Assembly: GCF_900186975.1 (NCBI RefSeq)
Contig: NZ_LT906441.1
Span: 1,178,001-1,242,000 of the forward strand
Length of the DNA stretch: 64,000 bases
From: Cutibacterium granulosum
Lineage (GTDB): Bacteria > Actinomycetota > Actinomycetes > Propionibacteriales > Propionibacteriaceae
Reading direction: 5' to 3'
Both the position numbers and the translations under genes were made by a program. This document shows, one piece after another, positions 54,727 through 64,000 of the stretch. The notes under the pieces were generated by a model. That model worked only from the letters and a program-made list of their open reading frames with translations, had not been told where the DNA came from and did no database searches. The first letter of the stretch is position 1; every line of letters starts with the position of its first letter.

Positions 54727-55698
54727 TCACGGCCGTGTGTGCCGGTCGGACGCCCGGGAACCGTGGCTGTTGGGTCGTGGTGCTGGGGAGTCCTCGGGTT
54801 GGATGGTGTCGTCGCTGGCAGTGACCTTGACCGAGCCCGTACGTTCGCGTGCCAGGACGAGCCACCCGGCCACGATGACCAGCGCCATTCCGCCGATCTG
54901 CCAACCGGTGAGGCGTTGGTGCAGGATGACCAGTCCGGCCAGTGCAGCGAGCATCGGTTCGAAACCGACGATGATGCCGTAGACCTTGGTGCTGATGCGG
55001 CGCAGGGCGTACATCTCGAAGCTGTACGGCAGGGCGGAGCTGAGGATGGCGACGGTCAGCCCCAGGAGCAGTGTTGTCGAGTGCAGCAGGTTCGCCCCCG
55101 CCTGCGCGATGCCGAGGGGCAGTTGGATGAGGGTGCACAGCACCATGGCGAACCACAGCCCCTCGAGCTGGCGCCAGGCACCGCCCACCCGCTGGGCCGC
55201 CTTGGCGTACAGCGCCCAGCACAGTCCGGCGAGCAGTGCCATGCCGATACCGAACAGGCTCAACTGGCTCCAGCGAGCTCCGATGGCTCCCGAGACGCCA
55301 GCAACGCCGAGCAGGGCCATGATGATGGCGACGACGTCGCGCCACGACCTGCTGCCCAGGGCAGCCAAGGTGAGCGGGCCCAGGAACTCGACGGTGACGG
55401 CCACGCCGTAGGGCAGATGTCCCAGGGCGAAGTAGAACGATGTGTTCATGCCGCCCAGGCACAGTCCCAGGACGAGGACGTTGATCCAGTCGGTGCGGCT
55501 GTGGCCACGCAGTCGTGGGCGAGCGATGGGGGCGATGATGAGCGTGGCGATCGTGATTCGCAACGCCACGGTGCCCATCGGGCCGACCTGGGGGATGAGG
55601 GTTGCCGCGACGGCACCGCCCAGCTGGACGGACAGCGCTGTGGCAAGCATGAGAAGCACACCGAGATTCACCATTCGGAGTGTAGTGTTCGCCGTCAC
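54727..55698 (-). CDS. EamA/DMT-family transporter (RhtA-like)
   Basis: Ten-helix drug/metabolite transporter of 323 residues. The two EamA halves are seen (first about 10-135, second about 150-285), and the segment with F-Y-F-A-L-G-H-L-P-Y-G-V-A-V-T-V-E-F-L-G-P-L is typical of RhtA-type threonine/homoserine exporters. A polar C-terminal tail of 40 residues follows. The start is GTG at 55698, with GGAGG upstream; ATG at 55674 is possible. It is divergent from tgt with only about 50 bases between. Confidence 0.88.
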   Translation of the reverse strand: MTANTTLRMVNLGVLLMLATALSVQLGGAVAATLIPQVGPMGTVALRITIATLIIAPIARPRLRGHSRTDWINVLVLGLCLGGMNTSFYFALGHLPYGVAVTVEFLGPLTLAALGSRSWRDVVAIIMALLGVAGVSGAIGARWSQLSLFGIGMALLAGLCWALYAKAAQRVGGAWRQLEGLWFAMVLCTLIQLPLGIAQAGANLLHSTTLLLGLTVAILSSALPYSFEMYALRRISTKVYGIIVGFEPMLAALAGLVILHQRLTGWQIGGMALVIVAGWLVLARERTGSVKVTASDDTIQPEDSPAPRPNSHGSRASDRHTRP

Positions 55699-55749
55699 AC
55701 GGTGGCTCCTCCCCCTGGCCAGATGGGCCGCGGTGTCATTCCTGCAAGA

Positions 55750-57003
55750 ATGGCTGCCATGACATTTGGCTTCCAGGTGACGTCACGGCTGGACAACGGG
55801 TTGGGGCGTACCGGCATCATCCACACACCGCACGGCGACATCGCGACCCCGGCGTTCATCGTCGTGGGCACCAAGGCCAGCGTCAAGGCGCTCACCCCCG
55901 ATCAGCTCACCGATCTGGGTGCCCAGGCCGTGCTGGCCAATGCCTACCACCTCTTCCTGCAGCCTGGCCCCGATCTGGTGGACGAGGCCGGGGGAGTGGG
56001 CCGGTTCATGGCCTGGGATGGCCCCACTTTCACCGACTCTGGGGGGTTTCAGGTGCTGAGCCTGGGGGCCGGGTTCAAGAAGACCCTTGCCATGGACGTC
56101 TCCCAGCTCACCGAGGCCGACGTCATCGCAGCCGATCGGGACCGCAAGGCCATGGTCGACGACGGTGGTGTCACCTTCCGCAGCCCGCTCAACGGCGACC
56201 TGCACCGGTTCACCCCGGAGGTCTCGATGTCGATCCAGCACCGGCTGGGGGCCGACGTCATGATGGCCTTCGACGAGCTCACGACCCTGCTCAACACCCG
56301 CGCCTACCAGGAGGAGGCCCTGGAACGCACCCGGCGGTGGGCCGAGCGCTGCCTGGCCGAGCATCGACGTCTGAGCGCCGAGCGTGCCGAGCGTCCCTAC
56401 CAGGCCCTCTACGGCGTCATCCAGGGGGCCCAGTACGAGGATCTACGTCGCAAGGCCTGCCGCGATCTCTCCTCGATGAGCGTCGAGGGGCAGCGCTTCG
56501 ACGGGTTCGGCATTGGTGGGGCCATCGAGAAGGCCAATCTTGGCACGATCGTCGGCTGGTGCGCCGACGAGTTGCCGGAGGATCGTCCTCGTCACCTGCT
56601 CGGCATCTCCGAACCCGACGATCTCTTCGCCGCGTGTCGGGCCGGTGCCGACACCTTCGACTGCGTCAACCCCTCCCGGGTGGCGCGCAATGCTGCCATT
56701 TACACCGCCGACGGACGCTACAACGTCAACACCGCGCCGTTCCGTCACGATTTCAGGCCGTTGGAGAAGGGCTGTGACTGCTACACCTGCACCCATGTCA
56801 CCCGCGCCTACCTGCACCACCTCTTCAAGGCCAAGGAGCTGCTCGCCAACACCTTGGCGACGATCCACAACGAACGGTGGACGGTACGTCTGGTCGACGG
56901 CATCCGTGCCGCCATGGCCAGTGGCGAACTCGACGATTTCGAGGCAGAGTTCATGGGCCGATGGAATGCCCACGGTGGACGTCTGGTGCCAACGGCACGG
57001 TGA
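55750..57003 (+). CDS. tgt: tRNA-guanine transglycosylase
   Basis: Exchanges guanine at wobble position 34 of GUN-anticodon tRNAs for a queuosine precursor; 417 residues. The substrate motif D-S-G-G-F-Q is near 95, G-I-G-G-A near 255, the nucleophile region F-D-C-V-N-P-S-R near 305, and the zinc site C-D-C-Y-T-C with a downstream His near 340-370. Start choices are ATG 55750 and 55759; both lack a ribosome site, so the transcript may be nearly leaderless. A queuosine-precursor transporter lies convergent next to it. An open frame to 54679 is shadow sequence. Confidence 0.95.
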   Translation: MAAMTFGFQVTSRLDNGLGRTGIIHTPHGDIATPAFIVVGTKASVKALTPDQLTDLGAQAVLANAYHLFLQPGPDLVDEAGGVGRFMAWDGPTFTDSGGFQVLSLGAGFKKTLAMDVSQLTEADVIAADRDRKAMVDDGGVTFRSPLNGDLHRFTPEVSMSIQHRLGADVMMAFDELTTLLNTRAYQEEALERTRRWAERCLAEHRRLSAERAERPYQALYGVIQGAQYEDLRRKACRDLSSMSVEGQRFDGFGIGGAIEKANLGTIVGWCADELPEDRPRHLLGISEPDDLFAACRAGADTFDCVNPSRVARNAAIYTADGRYNVNTAPFRHDFRPLEKGCDCYTCTHVTRAYLHHLFKAKELLANTLATIHNERWTVRLVDGIRAAMASGELDDFEAEFMGRWNAHGGRLVPTAR

Positions 57004-57009
57004 CGCCTC

Positions 57010-57750
57010 TCAGCGCTGCACTGTCGGCCCGGACGCCCCAGTCTGCTCGGCCAGCCGTGCTTGGTAGCTCGGTTCATGCTTCTTGATGACCCCGATCACC
57101 CGGCGCGTCACGGGGATGAAGGCGTACTCGACGAGGGTCTTCCACAGAAAACCGAAGAAGGCGTAGTTGAGCCACTGGCCGAAGCTGGAGATGCCCACCA
57201 CCGGGGCGGCGATGGTGCAGAAGATGACGGTGTCGACGAGCTCGCCCACGCCGGTGGAGCTCATAAGACGCCCGATGAGGCCGCGTTCGAGCCAGCGGTC
57301 CTTCATTCGCGTCATGATGAACGAGTTCGTGAGTTGACCGCACACGAATCCGCACAGCCCGGCGGCGACGATCTGCCAGACGGGCCCCAGGGCCCCGGCG
57401 ATCTGGGCGTCGTGCATGCGGGAGTAGTCGTCGTCGAATCCGGGCAGGGCGATGATGACCCAGAAACACAGCACCGCCATCAGGGCCATGATGAATCCCA
57501 TGGCGATGGCACGACGGGCGGCCTTCATGCCGTACACCTCGGTGGTGATGTCGCCCAGGACGTAGGCGAGCGGAAAGAGGAAGAAGCCGCCGTCGGTGGT
57601 GATCGGGCCGAGTTGCACGCCCTTGGAACCACCGATGTTGCTGATGATCACGGTGACGCACATCATTGCCAGGATGATGTCGAAGTAGCCGGAGCCACGA
57701 TCGGCGTACACGGCAGTTCTCGGGGTACGAGTGGTCTCGTTGGTTGTCAC
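57010..57750 (-). CDS. Queuosine precursor transporter (QPTR/YhhQ family)
   Basis: Membrane protein of 246 residues with six helices. The family motifs are present: N-I-G-G-S-K-G near 45, F-F-L-F-P-L-A-Y-V-L-G-D-I-T-T-E-V-Y-G near 60, G-F-V-C-G-Q-L-T-N-S near 135, and D-T-V-I-F near 170. YhhQ in E. coli imports preQ0/preQ1; other members import queuine or queuosine. The start is GTG at 57750 with a weak ribosome site. The stop lies seven bases from the tgt stop, a convergent pair that fits salvage of the Tgt substrate. Confidence 0.92.
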   Translation of the reverse strand: MTTNETTRTPRTAVYADRGSGYFDIILAMMCVTVIISNIGGSKGVQLGPITTDGGFFLFPLAYVLGDITTEVYGMKAARRAIAMGFIMALMAVLCFWVIIALPGFDDDYSRMHDAQIAGALGPVWQIVAAGLCGFVCGQLTNSFIMTRMKDRWLERGLIGRLMSSTGVGELVDTVIFCTIAAPVVGISSFGQWLNYAFFGFLWKTLVEYAFIPVTRRVIGVIKKHEPSYQARLAEQTGASGPTVQR

Positions 57751-57944
57751 GCCAGAGCATTTTAGGCCCCGCGGCCAGACATCGGTGAATGCACTCCTCA
57801 GGGCCATTCCCAGCGCTTTTCGGGGCAATCCGGCATGACGCCGAGGACGTTCCCGCGCCTTGGTGCTCACGGGCTCTGCTGGGTTCGCCGGGCTGGCGGG
57901 TGGTGCTGCTATCGTCGATCTCACCGCACACCTGAGGAGGAGTC

Positions 57945-58952
57945 ATGACCGTCGCCACGAGCGAACTCGGCATCAAGCCGCAGGCCCAGCTGTATCCCGA
58001 GATCGAGCCCTACGACACCCGGATGTTGGATCTGGGCGATGGCCAGCAGATCTACGTCGAGCAGTGCGGCAATCCCGAGGGCAAACCGGTGATCTTCCTG
58101 CATGGTGGCCCCGGTGGCGGTGGTGGCACCGAGCGTCGTCGCTTCTTCGATCCGCAGGCCTACCGGATCGTCGTCATCGACCAGCGTGGCTGTGGCCTGT
58201 CCACCCCGCACATCGCCTCGGCCCAGACGTCAGCCGACATGGCGACCAACACGACGTGGAATCTCGTCGACGACTGCGAACGGGTGCGCACGGCACTTGG
58301 CATCGACACATGGCAGGTGTTCGGCGGTTCATGGGGTTCGTGTCTGGCCCTGGCCTATGCCGAGACCCATCCCGAGGCGGTGAGCGAGCTCGTGCTGCGT
58401 GGCATCTTCACCCTGCGCCAGAACGAGCTGGACTGGTACTACAACGAAGGTGCCTCCAACGTCTTCCCGGACCTGTGGGCCAAGTTCTGCGAGCCACTGC
58501 GCCGCGCCGGCCATGACTTCTCCCAGGACAACATCTCGGCCTACTACGACCTGCTGTGGGACCCGAGCCCGGCCGTCCACGGACCGGCAGCCGTGGCATG
58601 GACGAGCTGGGAGGCTGCGACGACGACGCTGGGATACCAGCAGTCCCACGTCGACGAGATGGCTGATCCCGAGTACGCCCTGGCCTTCGCCCGCATCGAG
58701 AACCACTACTTCGTCAACCACGGATTCATGACGGAGGGCCAGCTCATCCGCAACGCGAATCTGTTGGCAGACATCCCGACGGTCATCGTCCAGGGCCGCT
58801 ACGACATGTGCTGCCCGGCGACCACGGCGGTGGATCTCAAACGTGCCCTGCCGACGGCGGACCTGCGCATCGTCATGGCCGGCCACTCCGCCTTCGAGCC
58901 GCTCATCACGTCCGAACTGGTCAAGGTGTGTGACGAGTTCGCCGGGCGGTGA
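57945..58952 (+). CDS. pip: Proline iminopeptidase (prolyl aminopeptidase)
   Basis: S33-family alpha/beta-hydrolase that removes N-terminal proline; 335 residues. The oxyanion motif HGGPGGGGG is near 50, D-Q-R-G-C-G-L-S near 80, the nucleophile elbow G-G-S-W-G-S near 127, the acid in Q-G-R-Y-D near 282, and G-H-S-A-F near 310 carries the histidine. No signal peptide, so a cytoplasmic enzyme. The ATG at 57945 has GAGGAGTC upstream. Single gene between divergent neighbours. Confidence 0.95.
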   Translation: MTVATSELGIKPQAQLYPEIEPYDTRMLDLGDGQQIYVEQCGNPEGKPVIFLHGGPGGGGGTERRRFFDPQAYRIVVIDQRGCGLSTPHIASAQTSADMATNTTWNLVDDCERVRTALGIDTWQVFGGSWGSCLALAYAETHPEAVSELVLRGIFTLRQNELDWYYNEGASNVFPDLWAKFCEPLRRAGHDFSQDNISAYYDLLWDPSPAVHGPAAVAWTSWEAATTTLGYQQSHVDEMADPEYALAFARIENHYFVNHGFMTEGQLIRNANLLADIPTVIVQGRYDMCCPATTAVDLKRALPTADLRIVMAGHSAFEPLITSELVKVCDEFAGR

Positions 58953-58997
58953 AGATGGTGACGCCACCCAACTCCAAGCGGGTGGACATGGCCTTGA

Positions 58998-60134
58998 TCA
59001 CATCGGTCGTCCCTGGCACCTGAGATTCTCGGGTGAAAAACAGTGTGCAACACTCAGGTGCTCGGGCCATCCCCAGTCCCGAACTGCACGCTGCGCCATC
59101 CGCCCGCACAGATCGGCGATGATCGGTGTCAGCGTGCCATGTGCTGCGGTCCATGACCAGCGGTACACCATCGCACCCCTGGCCATGTCGCTGCGTTGAT
59201 CCAGGCGGTCTCGACGAAGCGAGTCCAGGGACAGCTCGGTCAGCTGAAGTGTTGCCGCCGTCCCCGCCAGGCCGATCATTGGTTCATCGGCCAGCCACGA
59301 ACCAGCATGACGGGAACCAGCCAGGAATCCGTCGCGCACGGCAGCGACGAACTCTGTGGGAACTCCCACGAGACCATCACAACTGGCCCACGGCATCACC
59401 AGATTGACGACGTCGACTGCCGGGTGGTGAACGGAGGCTGCTTCGTAGTCGACGAATCTGGCGTGATCGGTGATGAGCACATTGCCGGGACGTGGATCGG
59501 CCTGGGTGACGACCTCAGCCGTCTCACTGCCACGTAGTGCCGCGAACATCTCGAGTTCGGCATCGTCGGGCACGTCGAGTCCCAGTGCCGCGCACAGTGT
59601 CGTCAGGCCACGCGCTGGCAGACGAGGAGAGGCTGGCCCGCCCGTTGAGCGTGTCTGGGGGTCGAGGCGACGGATGGCGTCCTGAAATGCGACGACCCTG
59701 TCGCGTGTCGGGCGATCAGAAGTTTCCTGCCTCGATGCCGCCATCACAGTCGCTGTCGCCCGTCCCCACATCTCGGCGGCGGCCAGCGCGGCCGAGGGGT
59801 CGTTGCCAGCCAGAATGGTTCCCAGACTCGTGCCTGGCACATCCTCCATGACCACCACGCCCAGGTCCTGGTCGGCCGCGTAGCACAGTGGTGCATTCGC
59901 CAGACTGCGCAACCCGGCAATCTCCCGGACGATCCCCAACCCACCGGAGTTGTGTGACATGGCCTGGGAGTGAAAGCACTTGGCGATCACGGTGCGGGCA
60001 CCGCCAGTGGCCGTTGTCGAACCGTCCACCCAGCAGCGGGCCACCGAGGTGCGCATCCCCGTACCGAGCGTCTGCGCCACCGACAGCTCACTGCCCAGGA
60101 CATATGCGGCATCGTCGATCCACCCCATGCCCAT
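58998..60134 (-). CDS. Phosphotransferase/kinase-fold protein (APH-like)
   Basis: Protein with an aminoglycoside-phosphotransferase-like kinase fold, about 378 residues. A Lys in V-I-A-K-C-F near 50 and an E in R-E-I-A-G-L would match the ATP-binding lobe. The catalytic loop reads T-Q-A-D-P-R-P-G-N instead of the usual H-G-D-L-H-P-G-N, keeping the Asp and Asn, and F-V-D-Y-E-A-A carries the metal-binding Asp. The ATG at 60134 has GGAGG five bases ahead; ATGs at 60146 and 60128 are alternatives. The substrate is unknown; resistance cannot be inferred. Confidence 0.75.
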   Translation of the reverse strand: MGMGWIDDAAYVLGSELSVAQTLGTGMRTSVARCWVDGSTTATGGARTVIAKCFHSQAMSHNSGGLGIVREIAGLRSLANAPLCYAADQDLGVVVMEDVPGTSLGTILAGNDPSAALAAAEMWGRATATVMAASRQETSDRPTRDRVVAFQDAIRRLDPQTRSTGGPASPRLPARGLTTLCAALGLDVPDDAELEMFAALRGSETAEVVTQADPRPGNVLITDHARFVDYEAASVHHPAVDVVNLVMPWASCDGLVGVPTEFVAAVRDGFLAGSRHAGSWLADEPMIGLAGTAATLQLTELSLDSLRRDRLDQRSDMARGAMVYRWSWTAAHGTLTPIIADLCGRMAQRAVRDWGWPEHLSVAHCFSPENLRCQGRPM

Positions 60135-60333
60135 GCGTGCCTCCATTCCCCGTCCAGTGCTCGCCGGATCCCATGCCGTCCACAGCCCAAGCTGCCCGGT
60201 CGCTGCGTCTGAAACTGTACGTCCACCGATGTGCAGGCCCCGGGAGTCTCGTCATGGCCGGGTGGGATGCTCGGGTTCTCGACGCTGTACGGTACTCGAC
60301 TACAGTTGAAGGGTATCTGGCACGCGAGCACCC

Positions 60334-61460
<1,127 letters not shown>

Positions 61461-61464
<4 letters not shown>

Positions 61465-61925
61465 TCGACATCATCAACGAATCCGACCAGAAGGTTGACG
61501 AACAGCGACTGGTGGGCCTGGCGACCTTTGCCCTGGACTGGTTGCGGATCCATCCCAGTGCCGAACTGTCGATCCTTCTCGTGGACGAGACGGCCATGTC
61601 GGCCTACCACGAGAAGTTCATGGGGCTTCCCGGCCCGACCGACGTGCTGAGTTTCCCCATGGACGAGCTTCGTGTCCCGGCCGACGGGCAGACACCACCC
61701 ACCGGGGTGCTCGGTGACATCGTCCTGTGTCCTGCCGTCACGGCCCACCAGGCTCCCGAGAACGGTCGTACCCCCGACGGTGAGGCGGAGTACCTGCTCA
61801 TCCACGGTCTGCTGCACCTGTTGGGCCATGACCATGCCGAGCCCGAGGAGAAACGCATCATGTTCGGCCTCAACGACGAGATCATCGCCGCCTGGGACGA
61901 ACACCGTCAGGCGGGTGGCCAATGA
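61461..61925 (+). CDS. ybeY: Endoribonuclease YbeY
   Basis: Single-strand-specific RNase needed for 16S rRNA maturation and ribosome quality control; 154 residues. The zinc site is H115-G-L-L-H119-L-L-G-H-D-H125 (H-x-x-x-H-x-x-x-x-x-H). Upstream G-P-T-D-V-L-S-F-P-M-D is family-typical. Coupled at both ends by ATGA overlaps with phoH and the CNNM gene. Confidence 0.96.
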
Positions 61926-63223
61926 CCCAGAATCAGTGGATCGACCTCGTCCTGGCACTGCTGTTCGCGATCATCGCGAGTCTGTGTGCCAATGCCGAAG
62001 CTGCCTTGGACCATCTGTCGCACAGTAGGGCCGTGGAACTCGCCGAGGACGGCAGAGCCTCCCATCGCCGGTTGATCGACATGACCTCCGACCCGGCTCC
62101 CTACGTCAATGCCTCGACACTGCTGCGCACCTGTGCCGAGATTGCCTCGGTGCTGTTGGTGGCCGTCGTCATCTTCGGACAGTTCGACGCCGTGTGGCAG
62201 CAGGTCCTGGTGAGCGGGGCGATCATGGTCGCGGTGAGCTTCCTCATGTGGGGTGTCACCCCACGGACCCTGGGCAAACAGCACGACGTCAAGGTGTGCA
62301 TGTTCTGGTCACGTCTGTGGGCCGGGATGGCAACCGTCCTGGCCCCGGTGGCGCAGGTGCTCATCCTGGTGGGAAATGCCGTGACCCCCGGGAAGGGTTT
62401 TGCCGACGGACCATTCACCACGGAGTCGGAACTGCGCGAAATGGTTGACTACGCGGAGTCCAGCGACCTCATCGAGGCCGACGAACGCGACATGATCCAT
62501 TCGGTGTTCGACCTGGGTGACACCCTGCTCAAGGAAGTCATGGTTCCGCGCACCGACGTCGTCTTCATCAAGGCAGACAGGAATCTGCGTCAGGCCCTTT
62601 CCCTGGCGCTGCGGTCCGGATTCTCCCGCATCCCGGTCATCGGCGCGGGGTTGGACGACGTTCAGGGGGTGCTGTACCTCAAGGACATCGTCAAGCGGCT
62701 GCAGGACAAGCCGGACGCCGATCGCAGTGAGACCGTGTCGTCCATCATGCGCCCTGCGGTGTTCTCCCCGGACTCCCGCCCGGTCGACGGGGTGCTCAAG
62801 GACATGCAGATGGCCCGCAACCACATCACCGTCGTCGTGGACGAGTTCGGCGGGACGGCGGGACTTGCCACCATCGAGGACATCCTGGAGGAGATCGTCG
62901 GCGAGATCATCGACGAGTACGATCCCGAGCCCACCCAGACCGAGCAGCTCGAGGACGGGGTGTTCCGGGTGCCGACTCGCATGCAGGTCGATGATCTGGG
63001 CAAGCTCTTCGACCTCGATGTCGACGACGACGACGTCGAGACGGTCGGTGGTCTGGTCGCCAAGGAACTTTCCGTGGTTCCCATCGCTGGGTCCTCCATC
63101 GTGTGGGAGGGTTTGCAGATCACTGCCGACAAGACCACGGGACGACGTCACCAGGTGGCCACGTACGTCGTACGCCGGGCACCCGAGGACAGCATGGAAC
63201 AGGAGAACGACGATGACCGATGA
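61922..63223 (+). CDS. CNNM/CBS-domain membrane protein (HlyC/CorC-type)
   Basis: DUF21/CNNM membrane domain (about 1-150, three to four helices), tandem CBS domains (about 195-320, V-M-V-P-R-T-D-V then V-V-V-D-E-F-G-G-T-A-G-L-A) and a C-terminal CorC_HlyC domain (about 335-420). Total 433 residues. Often annotated hemolysin; the family is now linked to magnesium/cobalt efflux. Located between ybeY and era, the normal actinobacterial position. It overlaps era by 11 bases. Confidence 0.92.
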   Translation: MTQNQWIDLVLALLFAIIASLCANAEAALDHLSHSRAVELAEDGRASHRRLIDMTSDPAPYVNASTLLRTCAEIASVLLVAVVIFGQFDAVWQQVLVSGAIMVAVSFLMWGVTPRTLGKQHDVKVCMFWSRLWAGMATVLAPVAQVLILVGNAVTPGKGFADGPFTTESELREMVDYAESSDLIEADERDMIHSVFDLGDTLLKEVMVPRTDVVFIKADRNLRQALSLALRSGFSRIPVIGAGLDDVQGVLYLKDIVKRLQDKPDADRSETVSSIMRPAVFSPDSRPVDGVLKDMQMARNHITVVVDEFGGTAGLATIEDILEEIVGEIIDEYDPEPTQTEQLEDGVFRVPTRMQVDDLGKLFDLDVDDDDVETVGGLVAKELSVVPIAGSSIVWEGLQITADKTTGRRHQVATYVVRRAPEDSMEQENDDDR

Positions 63224-64000
63224 GCAGATGCCGTCCTTGGCCGATCTCATGGATGGCGACGAGGAGAGCCTCAGCGACGTCGACTACGTCGCGGCACGGG
63301 TCGCCGAGGCCACCACCCCCGGTTTCCACTCCGGGTTCATGTGCCTGGTGGGCCGTCCCAATGCCGGCAAGTCGACGCTGACGAATGCCCTGGTCGGCTC
63401 CAAGATCGCCATTTCGAGTTCCAAGCCGCAGACCACTCGCCACGTCATCCGTGGCGTGGTGAGCACGGCGCAGGCCCAGCTCGTCCTCATCGACACCCCC
63501 GGTCTGCACAAACCGCGTACCCTGCTGGGCGAACGGCTCAACGACCTCGTCTTCGACACCTGGTCGCAGGTGGACGTCATCGGGGTGTGCCTGCCGTCCA
63601 ACCAGCGCATCGGGCCGGGTGACGCCTACCTCGTCTCCCAGATCGCCGAACTCGCCCACCGGCCCACACTCATCGCCCTGGCCACGAAATCCGATCTGGT
63701 GAGCTCGGGGCGGATGGCCGAGCACCTTGCCTCGATCACCGAGCTGGAGCAGCAGACCGGCGTGACGTTCGCCGAGATCGTGCCGTGCTCGGCCCTGGAG
63801 GGAAGCCAGGTCGACGAGGTGCGTGACATCGTCATCGACCTGTTGCCGGAGGGGCCGGCGTACTATCCCGATGGCGAGATCACCGATGAGCCCACCGAGA
63901 CGCTGGTGGCCGAGCTCATTCGTGAGGCGGCCCTGGAGGATCTGCGTGACGAGTTGCCGCACTCGGTGGCGGTGGAGATCGTCGAGATGGGCAACCGGGA
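63213..64000 (+). CDS. era: GTPase Era (partial, runs off the window)
   Basis: 16S rRNA-binding GTPase that monitors 30S assembly. The G1 motif G-R-P-N-A-G-K-S-T lies near 48-56, switch region Q-T-T-R-H near 70, D-T-P-G-L-H near 95, and the G4 position reads T-K-S-D near 155 instead of N-K-x-D. It starts with about 40 polar residues not found in the minimal family. ATG 63213 has GGAGAACGACG upstream and overlaps the CNNM gene. The KH domain continues past 64000. Confidence 0.9.
   Translation, partial: MTDEQMPSLADLMDGDEESLSDVDYVAARVAEATTPGFHSGFMCLVGRPNAGKSTLTNALVGSKIAISSSKPQTTRHVIRGVVSTAQAQLVLIDTPGLHKPRTLLGERLNDLVFDTWSQVDVIGVCLPSNQRIGPGDAYLVSQIAELAHRPTLIALATKSDLVSSGRMAEHLASITELEQQTGVTFAEIVPCSALEGSQVDEVRDIVIDLLPEGPAYYPDGEITDEPTETLVAELIREAALEDLRDELPHSVAVEIVEMGNR

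Noticed and set aside
54527-55462. Apparent N-terminal extension of the beta-helix gene to 710 residues
   Set aside because: The extra part overlaps the EamA transporter in another frame and is His/Arg/Pro-rich shadow sequence; ATG 54526 has a good ribosome site.
54679-55749. Apparent 350-residue N-terminal extension of Tgt
   Set aside because: Antisense shadow of the EamA gene; family similarity begins at about 55750.

Overview
This window looks like a chromosomal segment of a high-GC Gram-positive bacterium of the Propionibacteriaceae, most likely a Cutibacterium species. The support is the strongly GC-biased third codon positions, frequent GTG and TTG starts, actinobacterial gene orders (rplU-rpmA-obgE-proB, proA-nadD-rsfS, hrcA-dnaJ-rsmE, phoH-ybeY-CNNM-era), actinobacterial families such as DUF3097, DUF4192 and HrcA with a CIRCE site, and a cluster of secreted lipases of the kind found in skin propionibacteria. 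The species is not settled by the sequence. There is no phage, insertion sequence, CRISPR array or rRNA; almost everything is core genome.

Layout. (1) 1-3006, minus: a binding-protein-dependent ABC importer (lipoprotein, two permeases, and the first codons of a probable ATPase), preceded by four 11-bp-phased direct repeats. (2) 3295-10270, plus: ribosomal proteins L21 and L27, ObgE, proline synthesis (proB, proA), NAD synthesis (nadD), ribosome silencing factor and a histidine phosphatase. (3) 10385-12941, plus: tRNA-Ala(GGC), a glycolipid-binding-like protein, and a TPP riboswitch controlling thiM-thiE. (4) 13212-20679: lactate dehydrogenase with CRP-like operator sequence, malic enzyme, two poorly characterised genes, and leuS. 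(5) 20828-29562: competence genes comEA-comEC, a DEAD/DEAH-type helicase, holA, rpsT (minus) and lepA. (6) 29559-40853: menaquinone genes menC and menD on plus and menF, menE and menB on minus, separated by about 4.9 kb carrying three secreted alpha/beta-hydrolase lipases. (7) 41183-45047, minus: rhomboid protease and a sugar-type ABC importer lacking its own ATPase. (8) 45200-52538: HemW, DUF3097, an inositol-phosphatase-family enzyme, an MBL-fold hydrolase, then CIRCE-hrcA-dnaJ-rsmE. (9) 52846-60134: a DoxX-like protein, a left-handed beta-helix protein, an EamA exporter, tgt with a convergent queuosine-precursor transporter, prolyl aminopeptidase and a kinase-fold protein. (10) 60334-64000, plus: phoH-ybeY-CNNM/CBS protein-era (cut by the window end).

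How the parts fit. Most genes are housekeeping: translation, ribosome assembly, cofactors (thiamine, NAD, menaquinone, heme-related HemW), fermentation and anaplerosis (Ldh, malic enzyme), and DNA uptake and replication. The accessory niche-related element is the lipase island. The first two lipases are tandem paralogues that share an upstream region in which a short stem-loop is kept although its bases differ. The third is a different, lipase-class-2-type enzyme with a perfect 14-bp palindrome upstream of its AT-rich promoter candidate. I found no clearly unprecedented multi-gene system. The observations most worth following are the regulatory sequences around the lipases, the phased repeats upstream of the first ABC importer, the CRP-like element at ldh, and the tgt/transporter pair.
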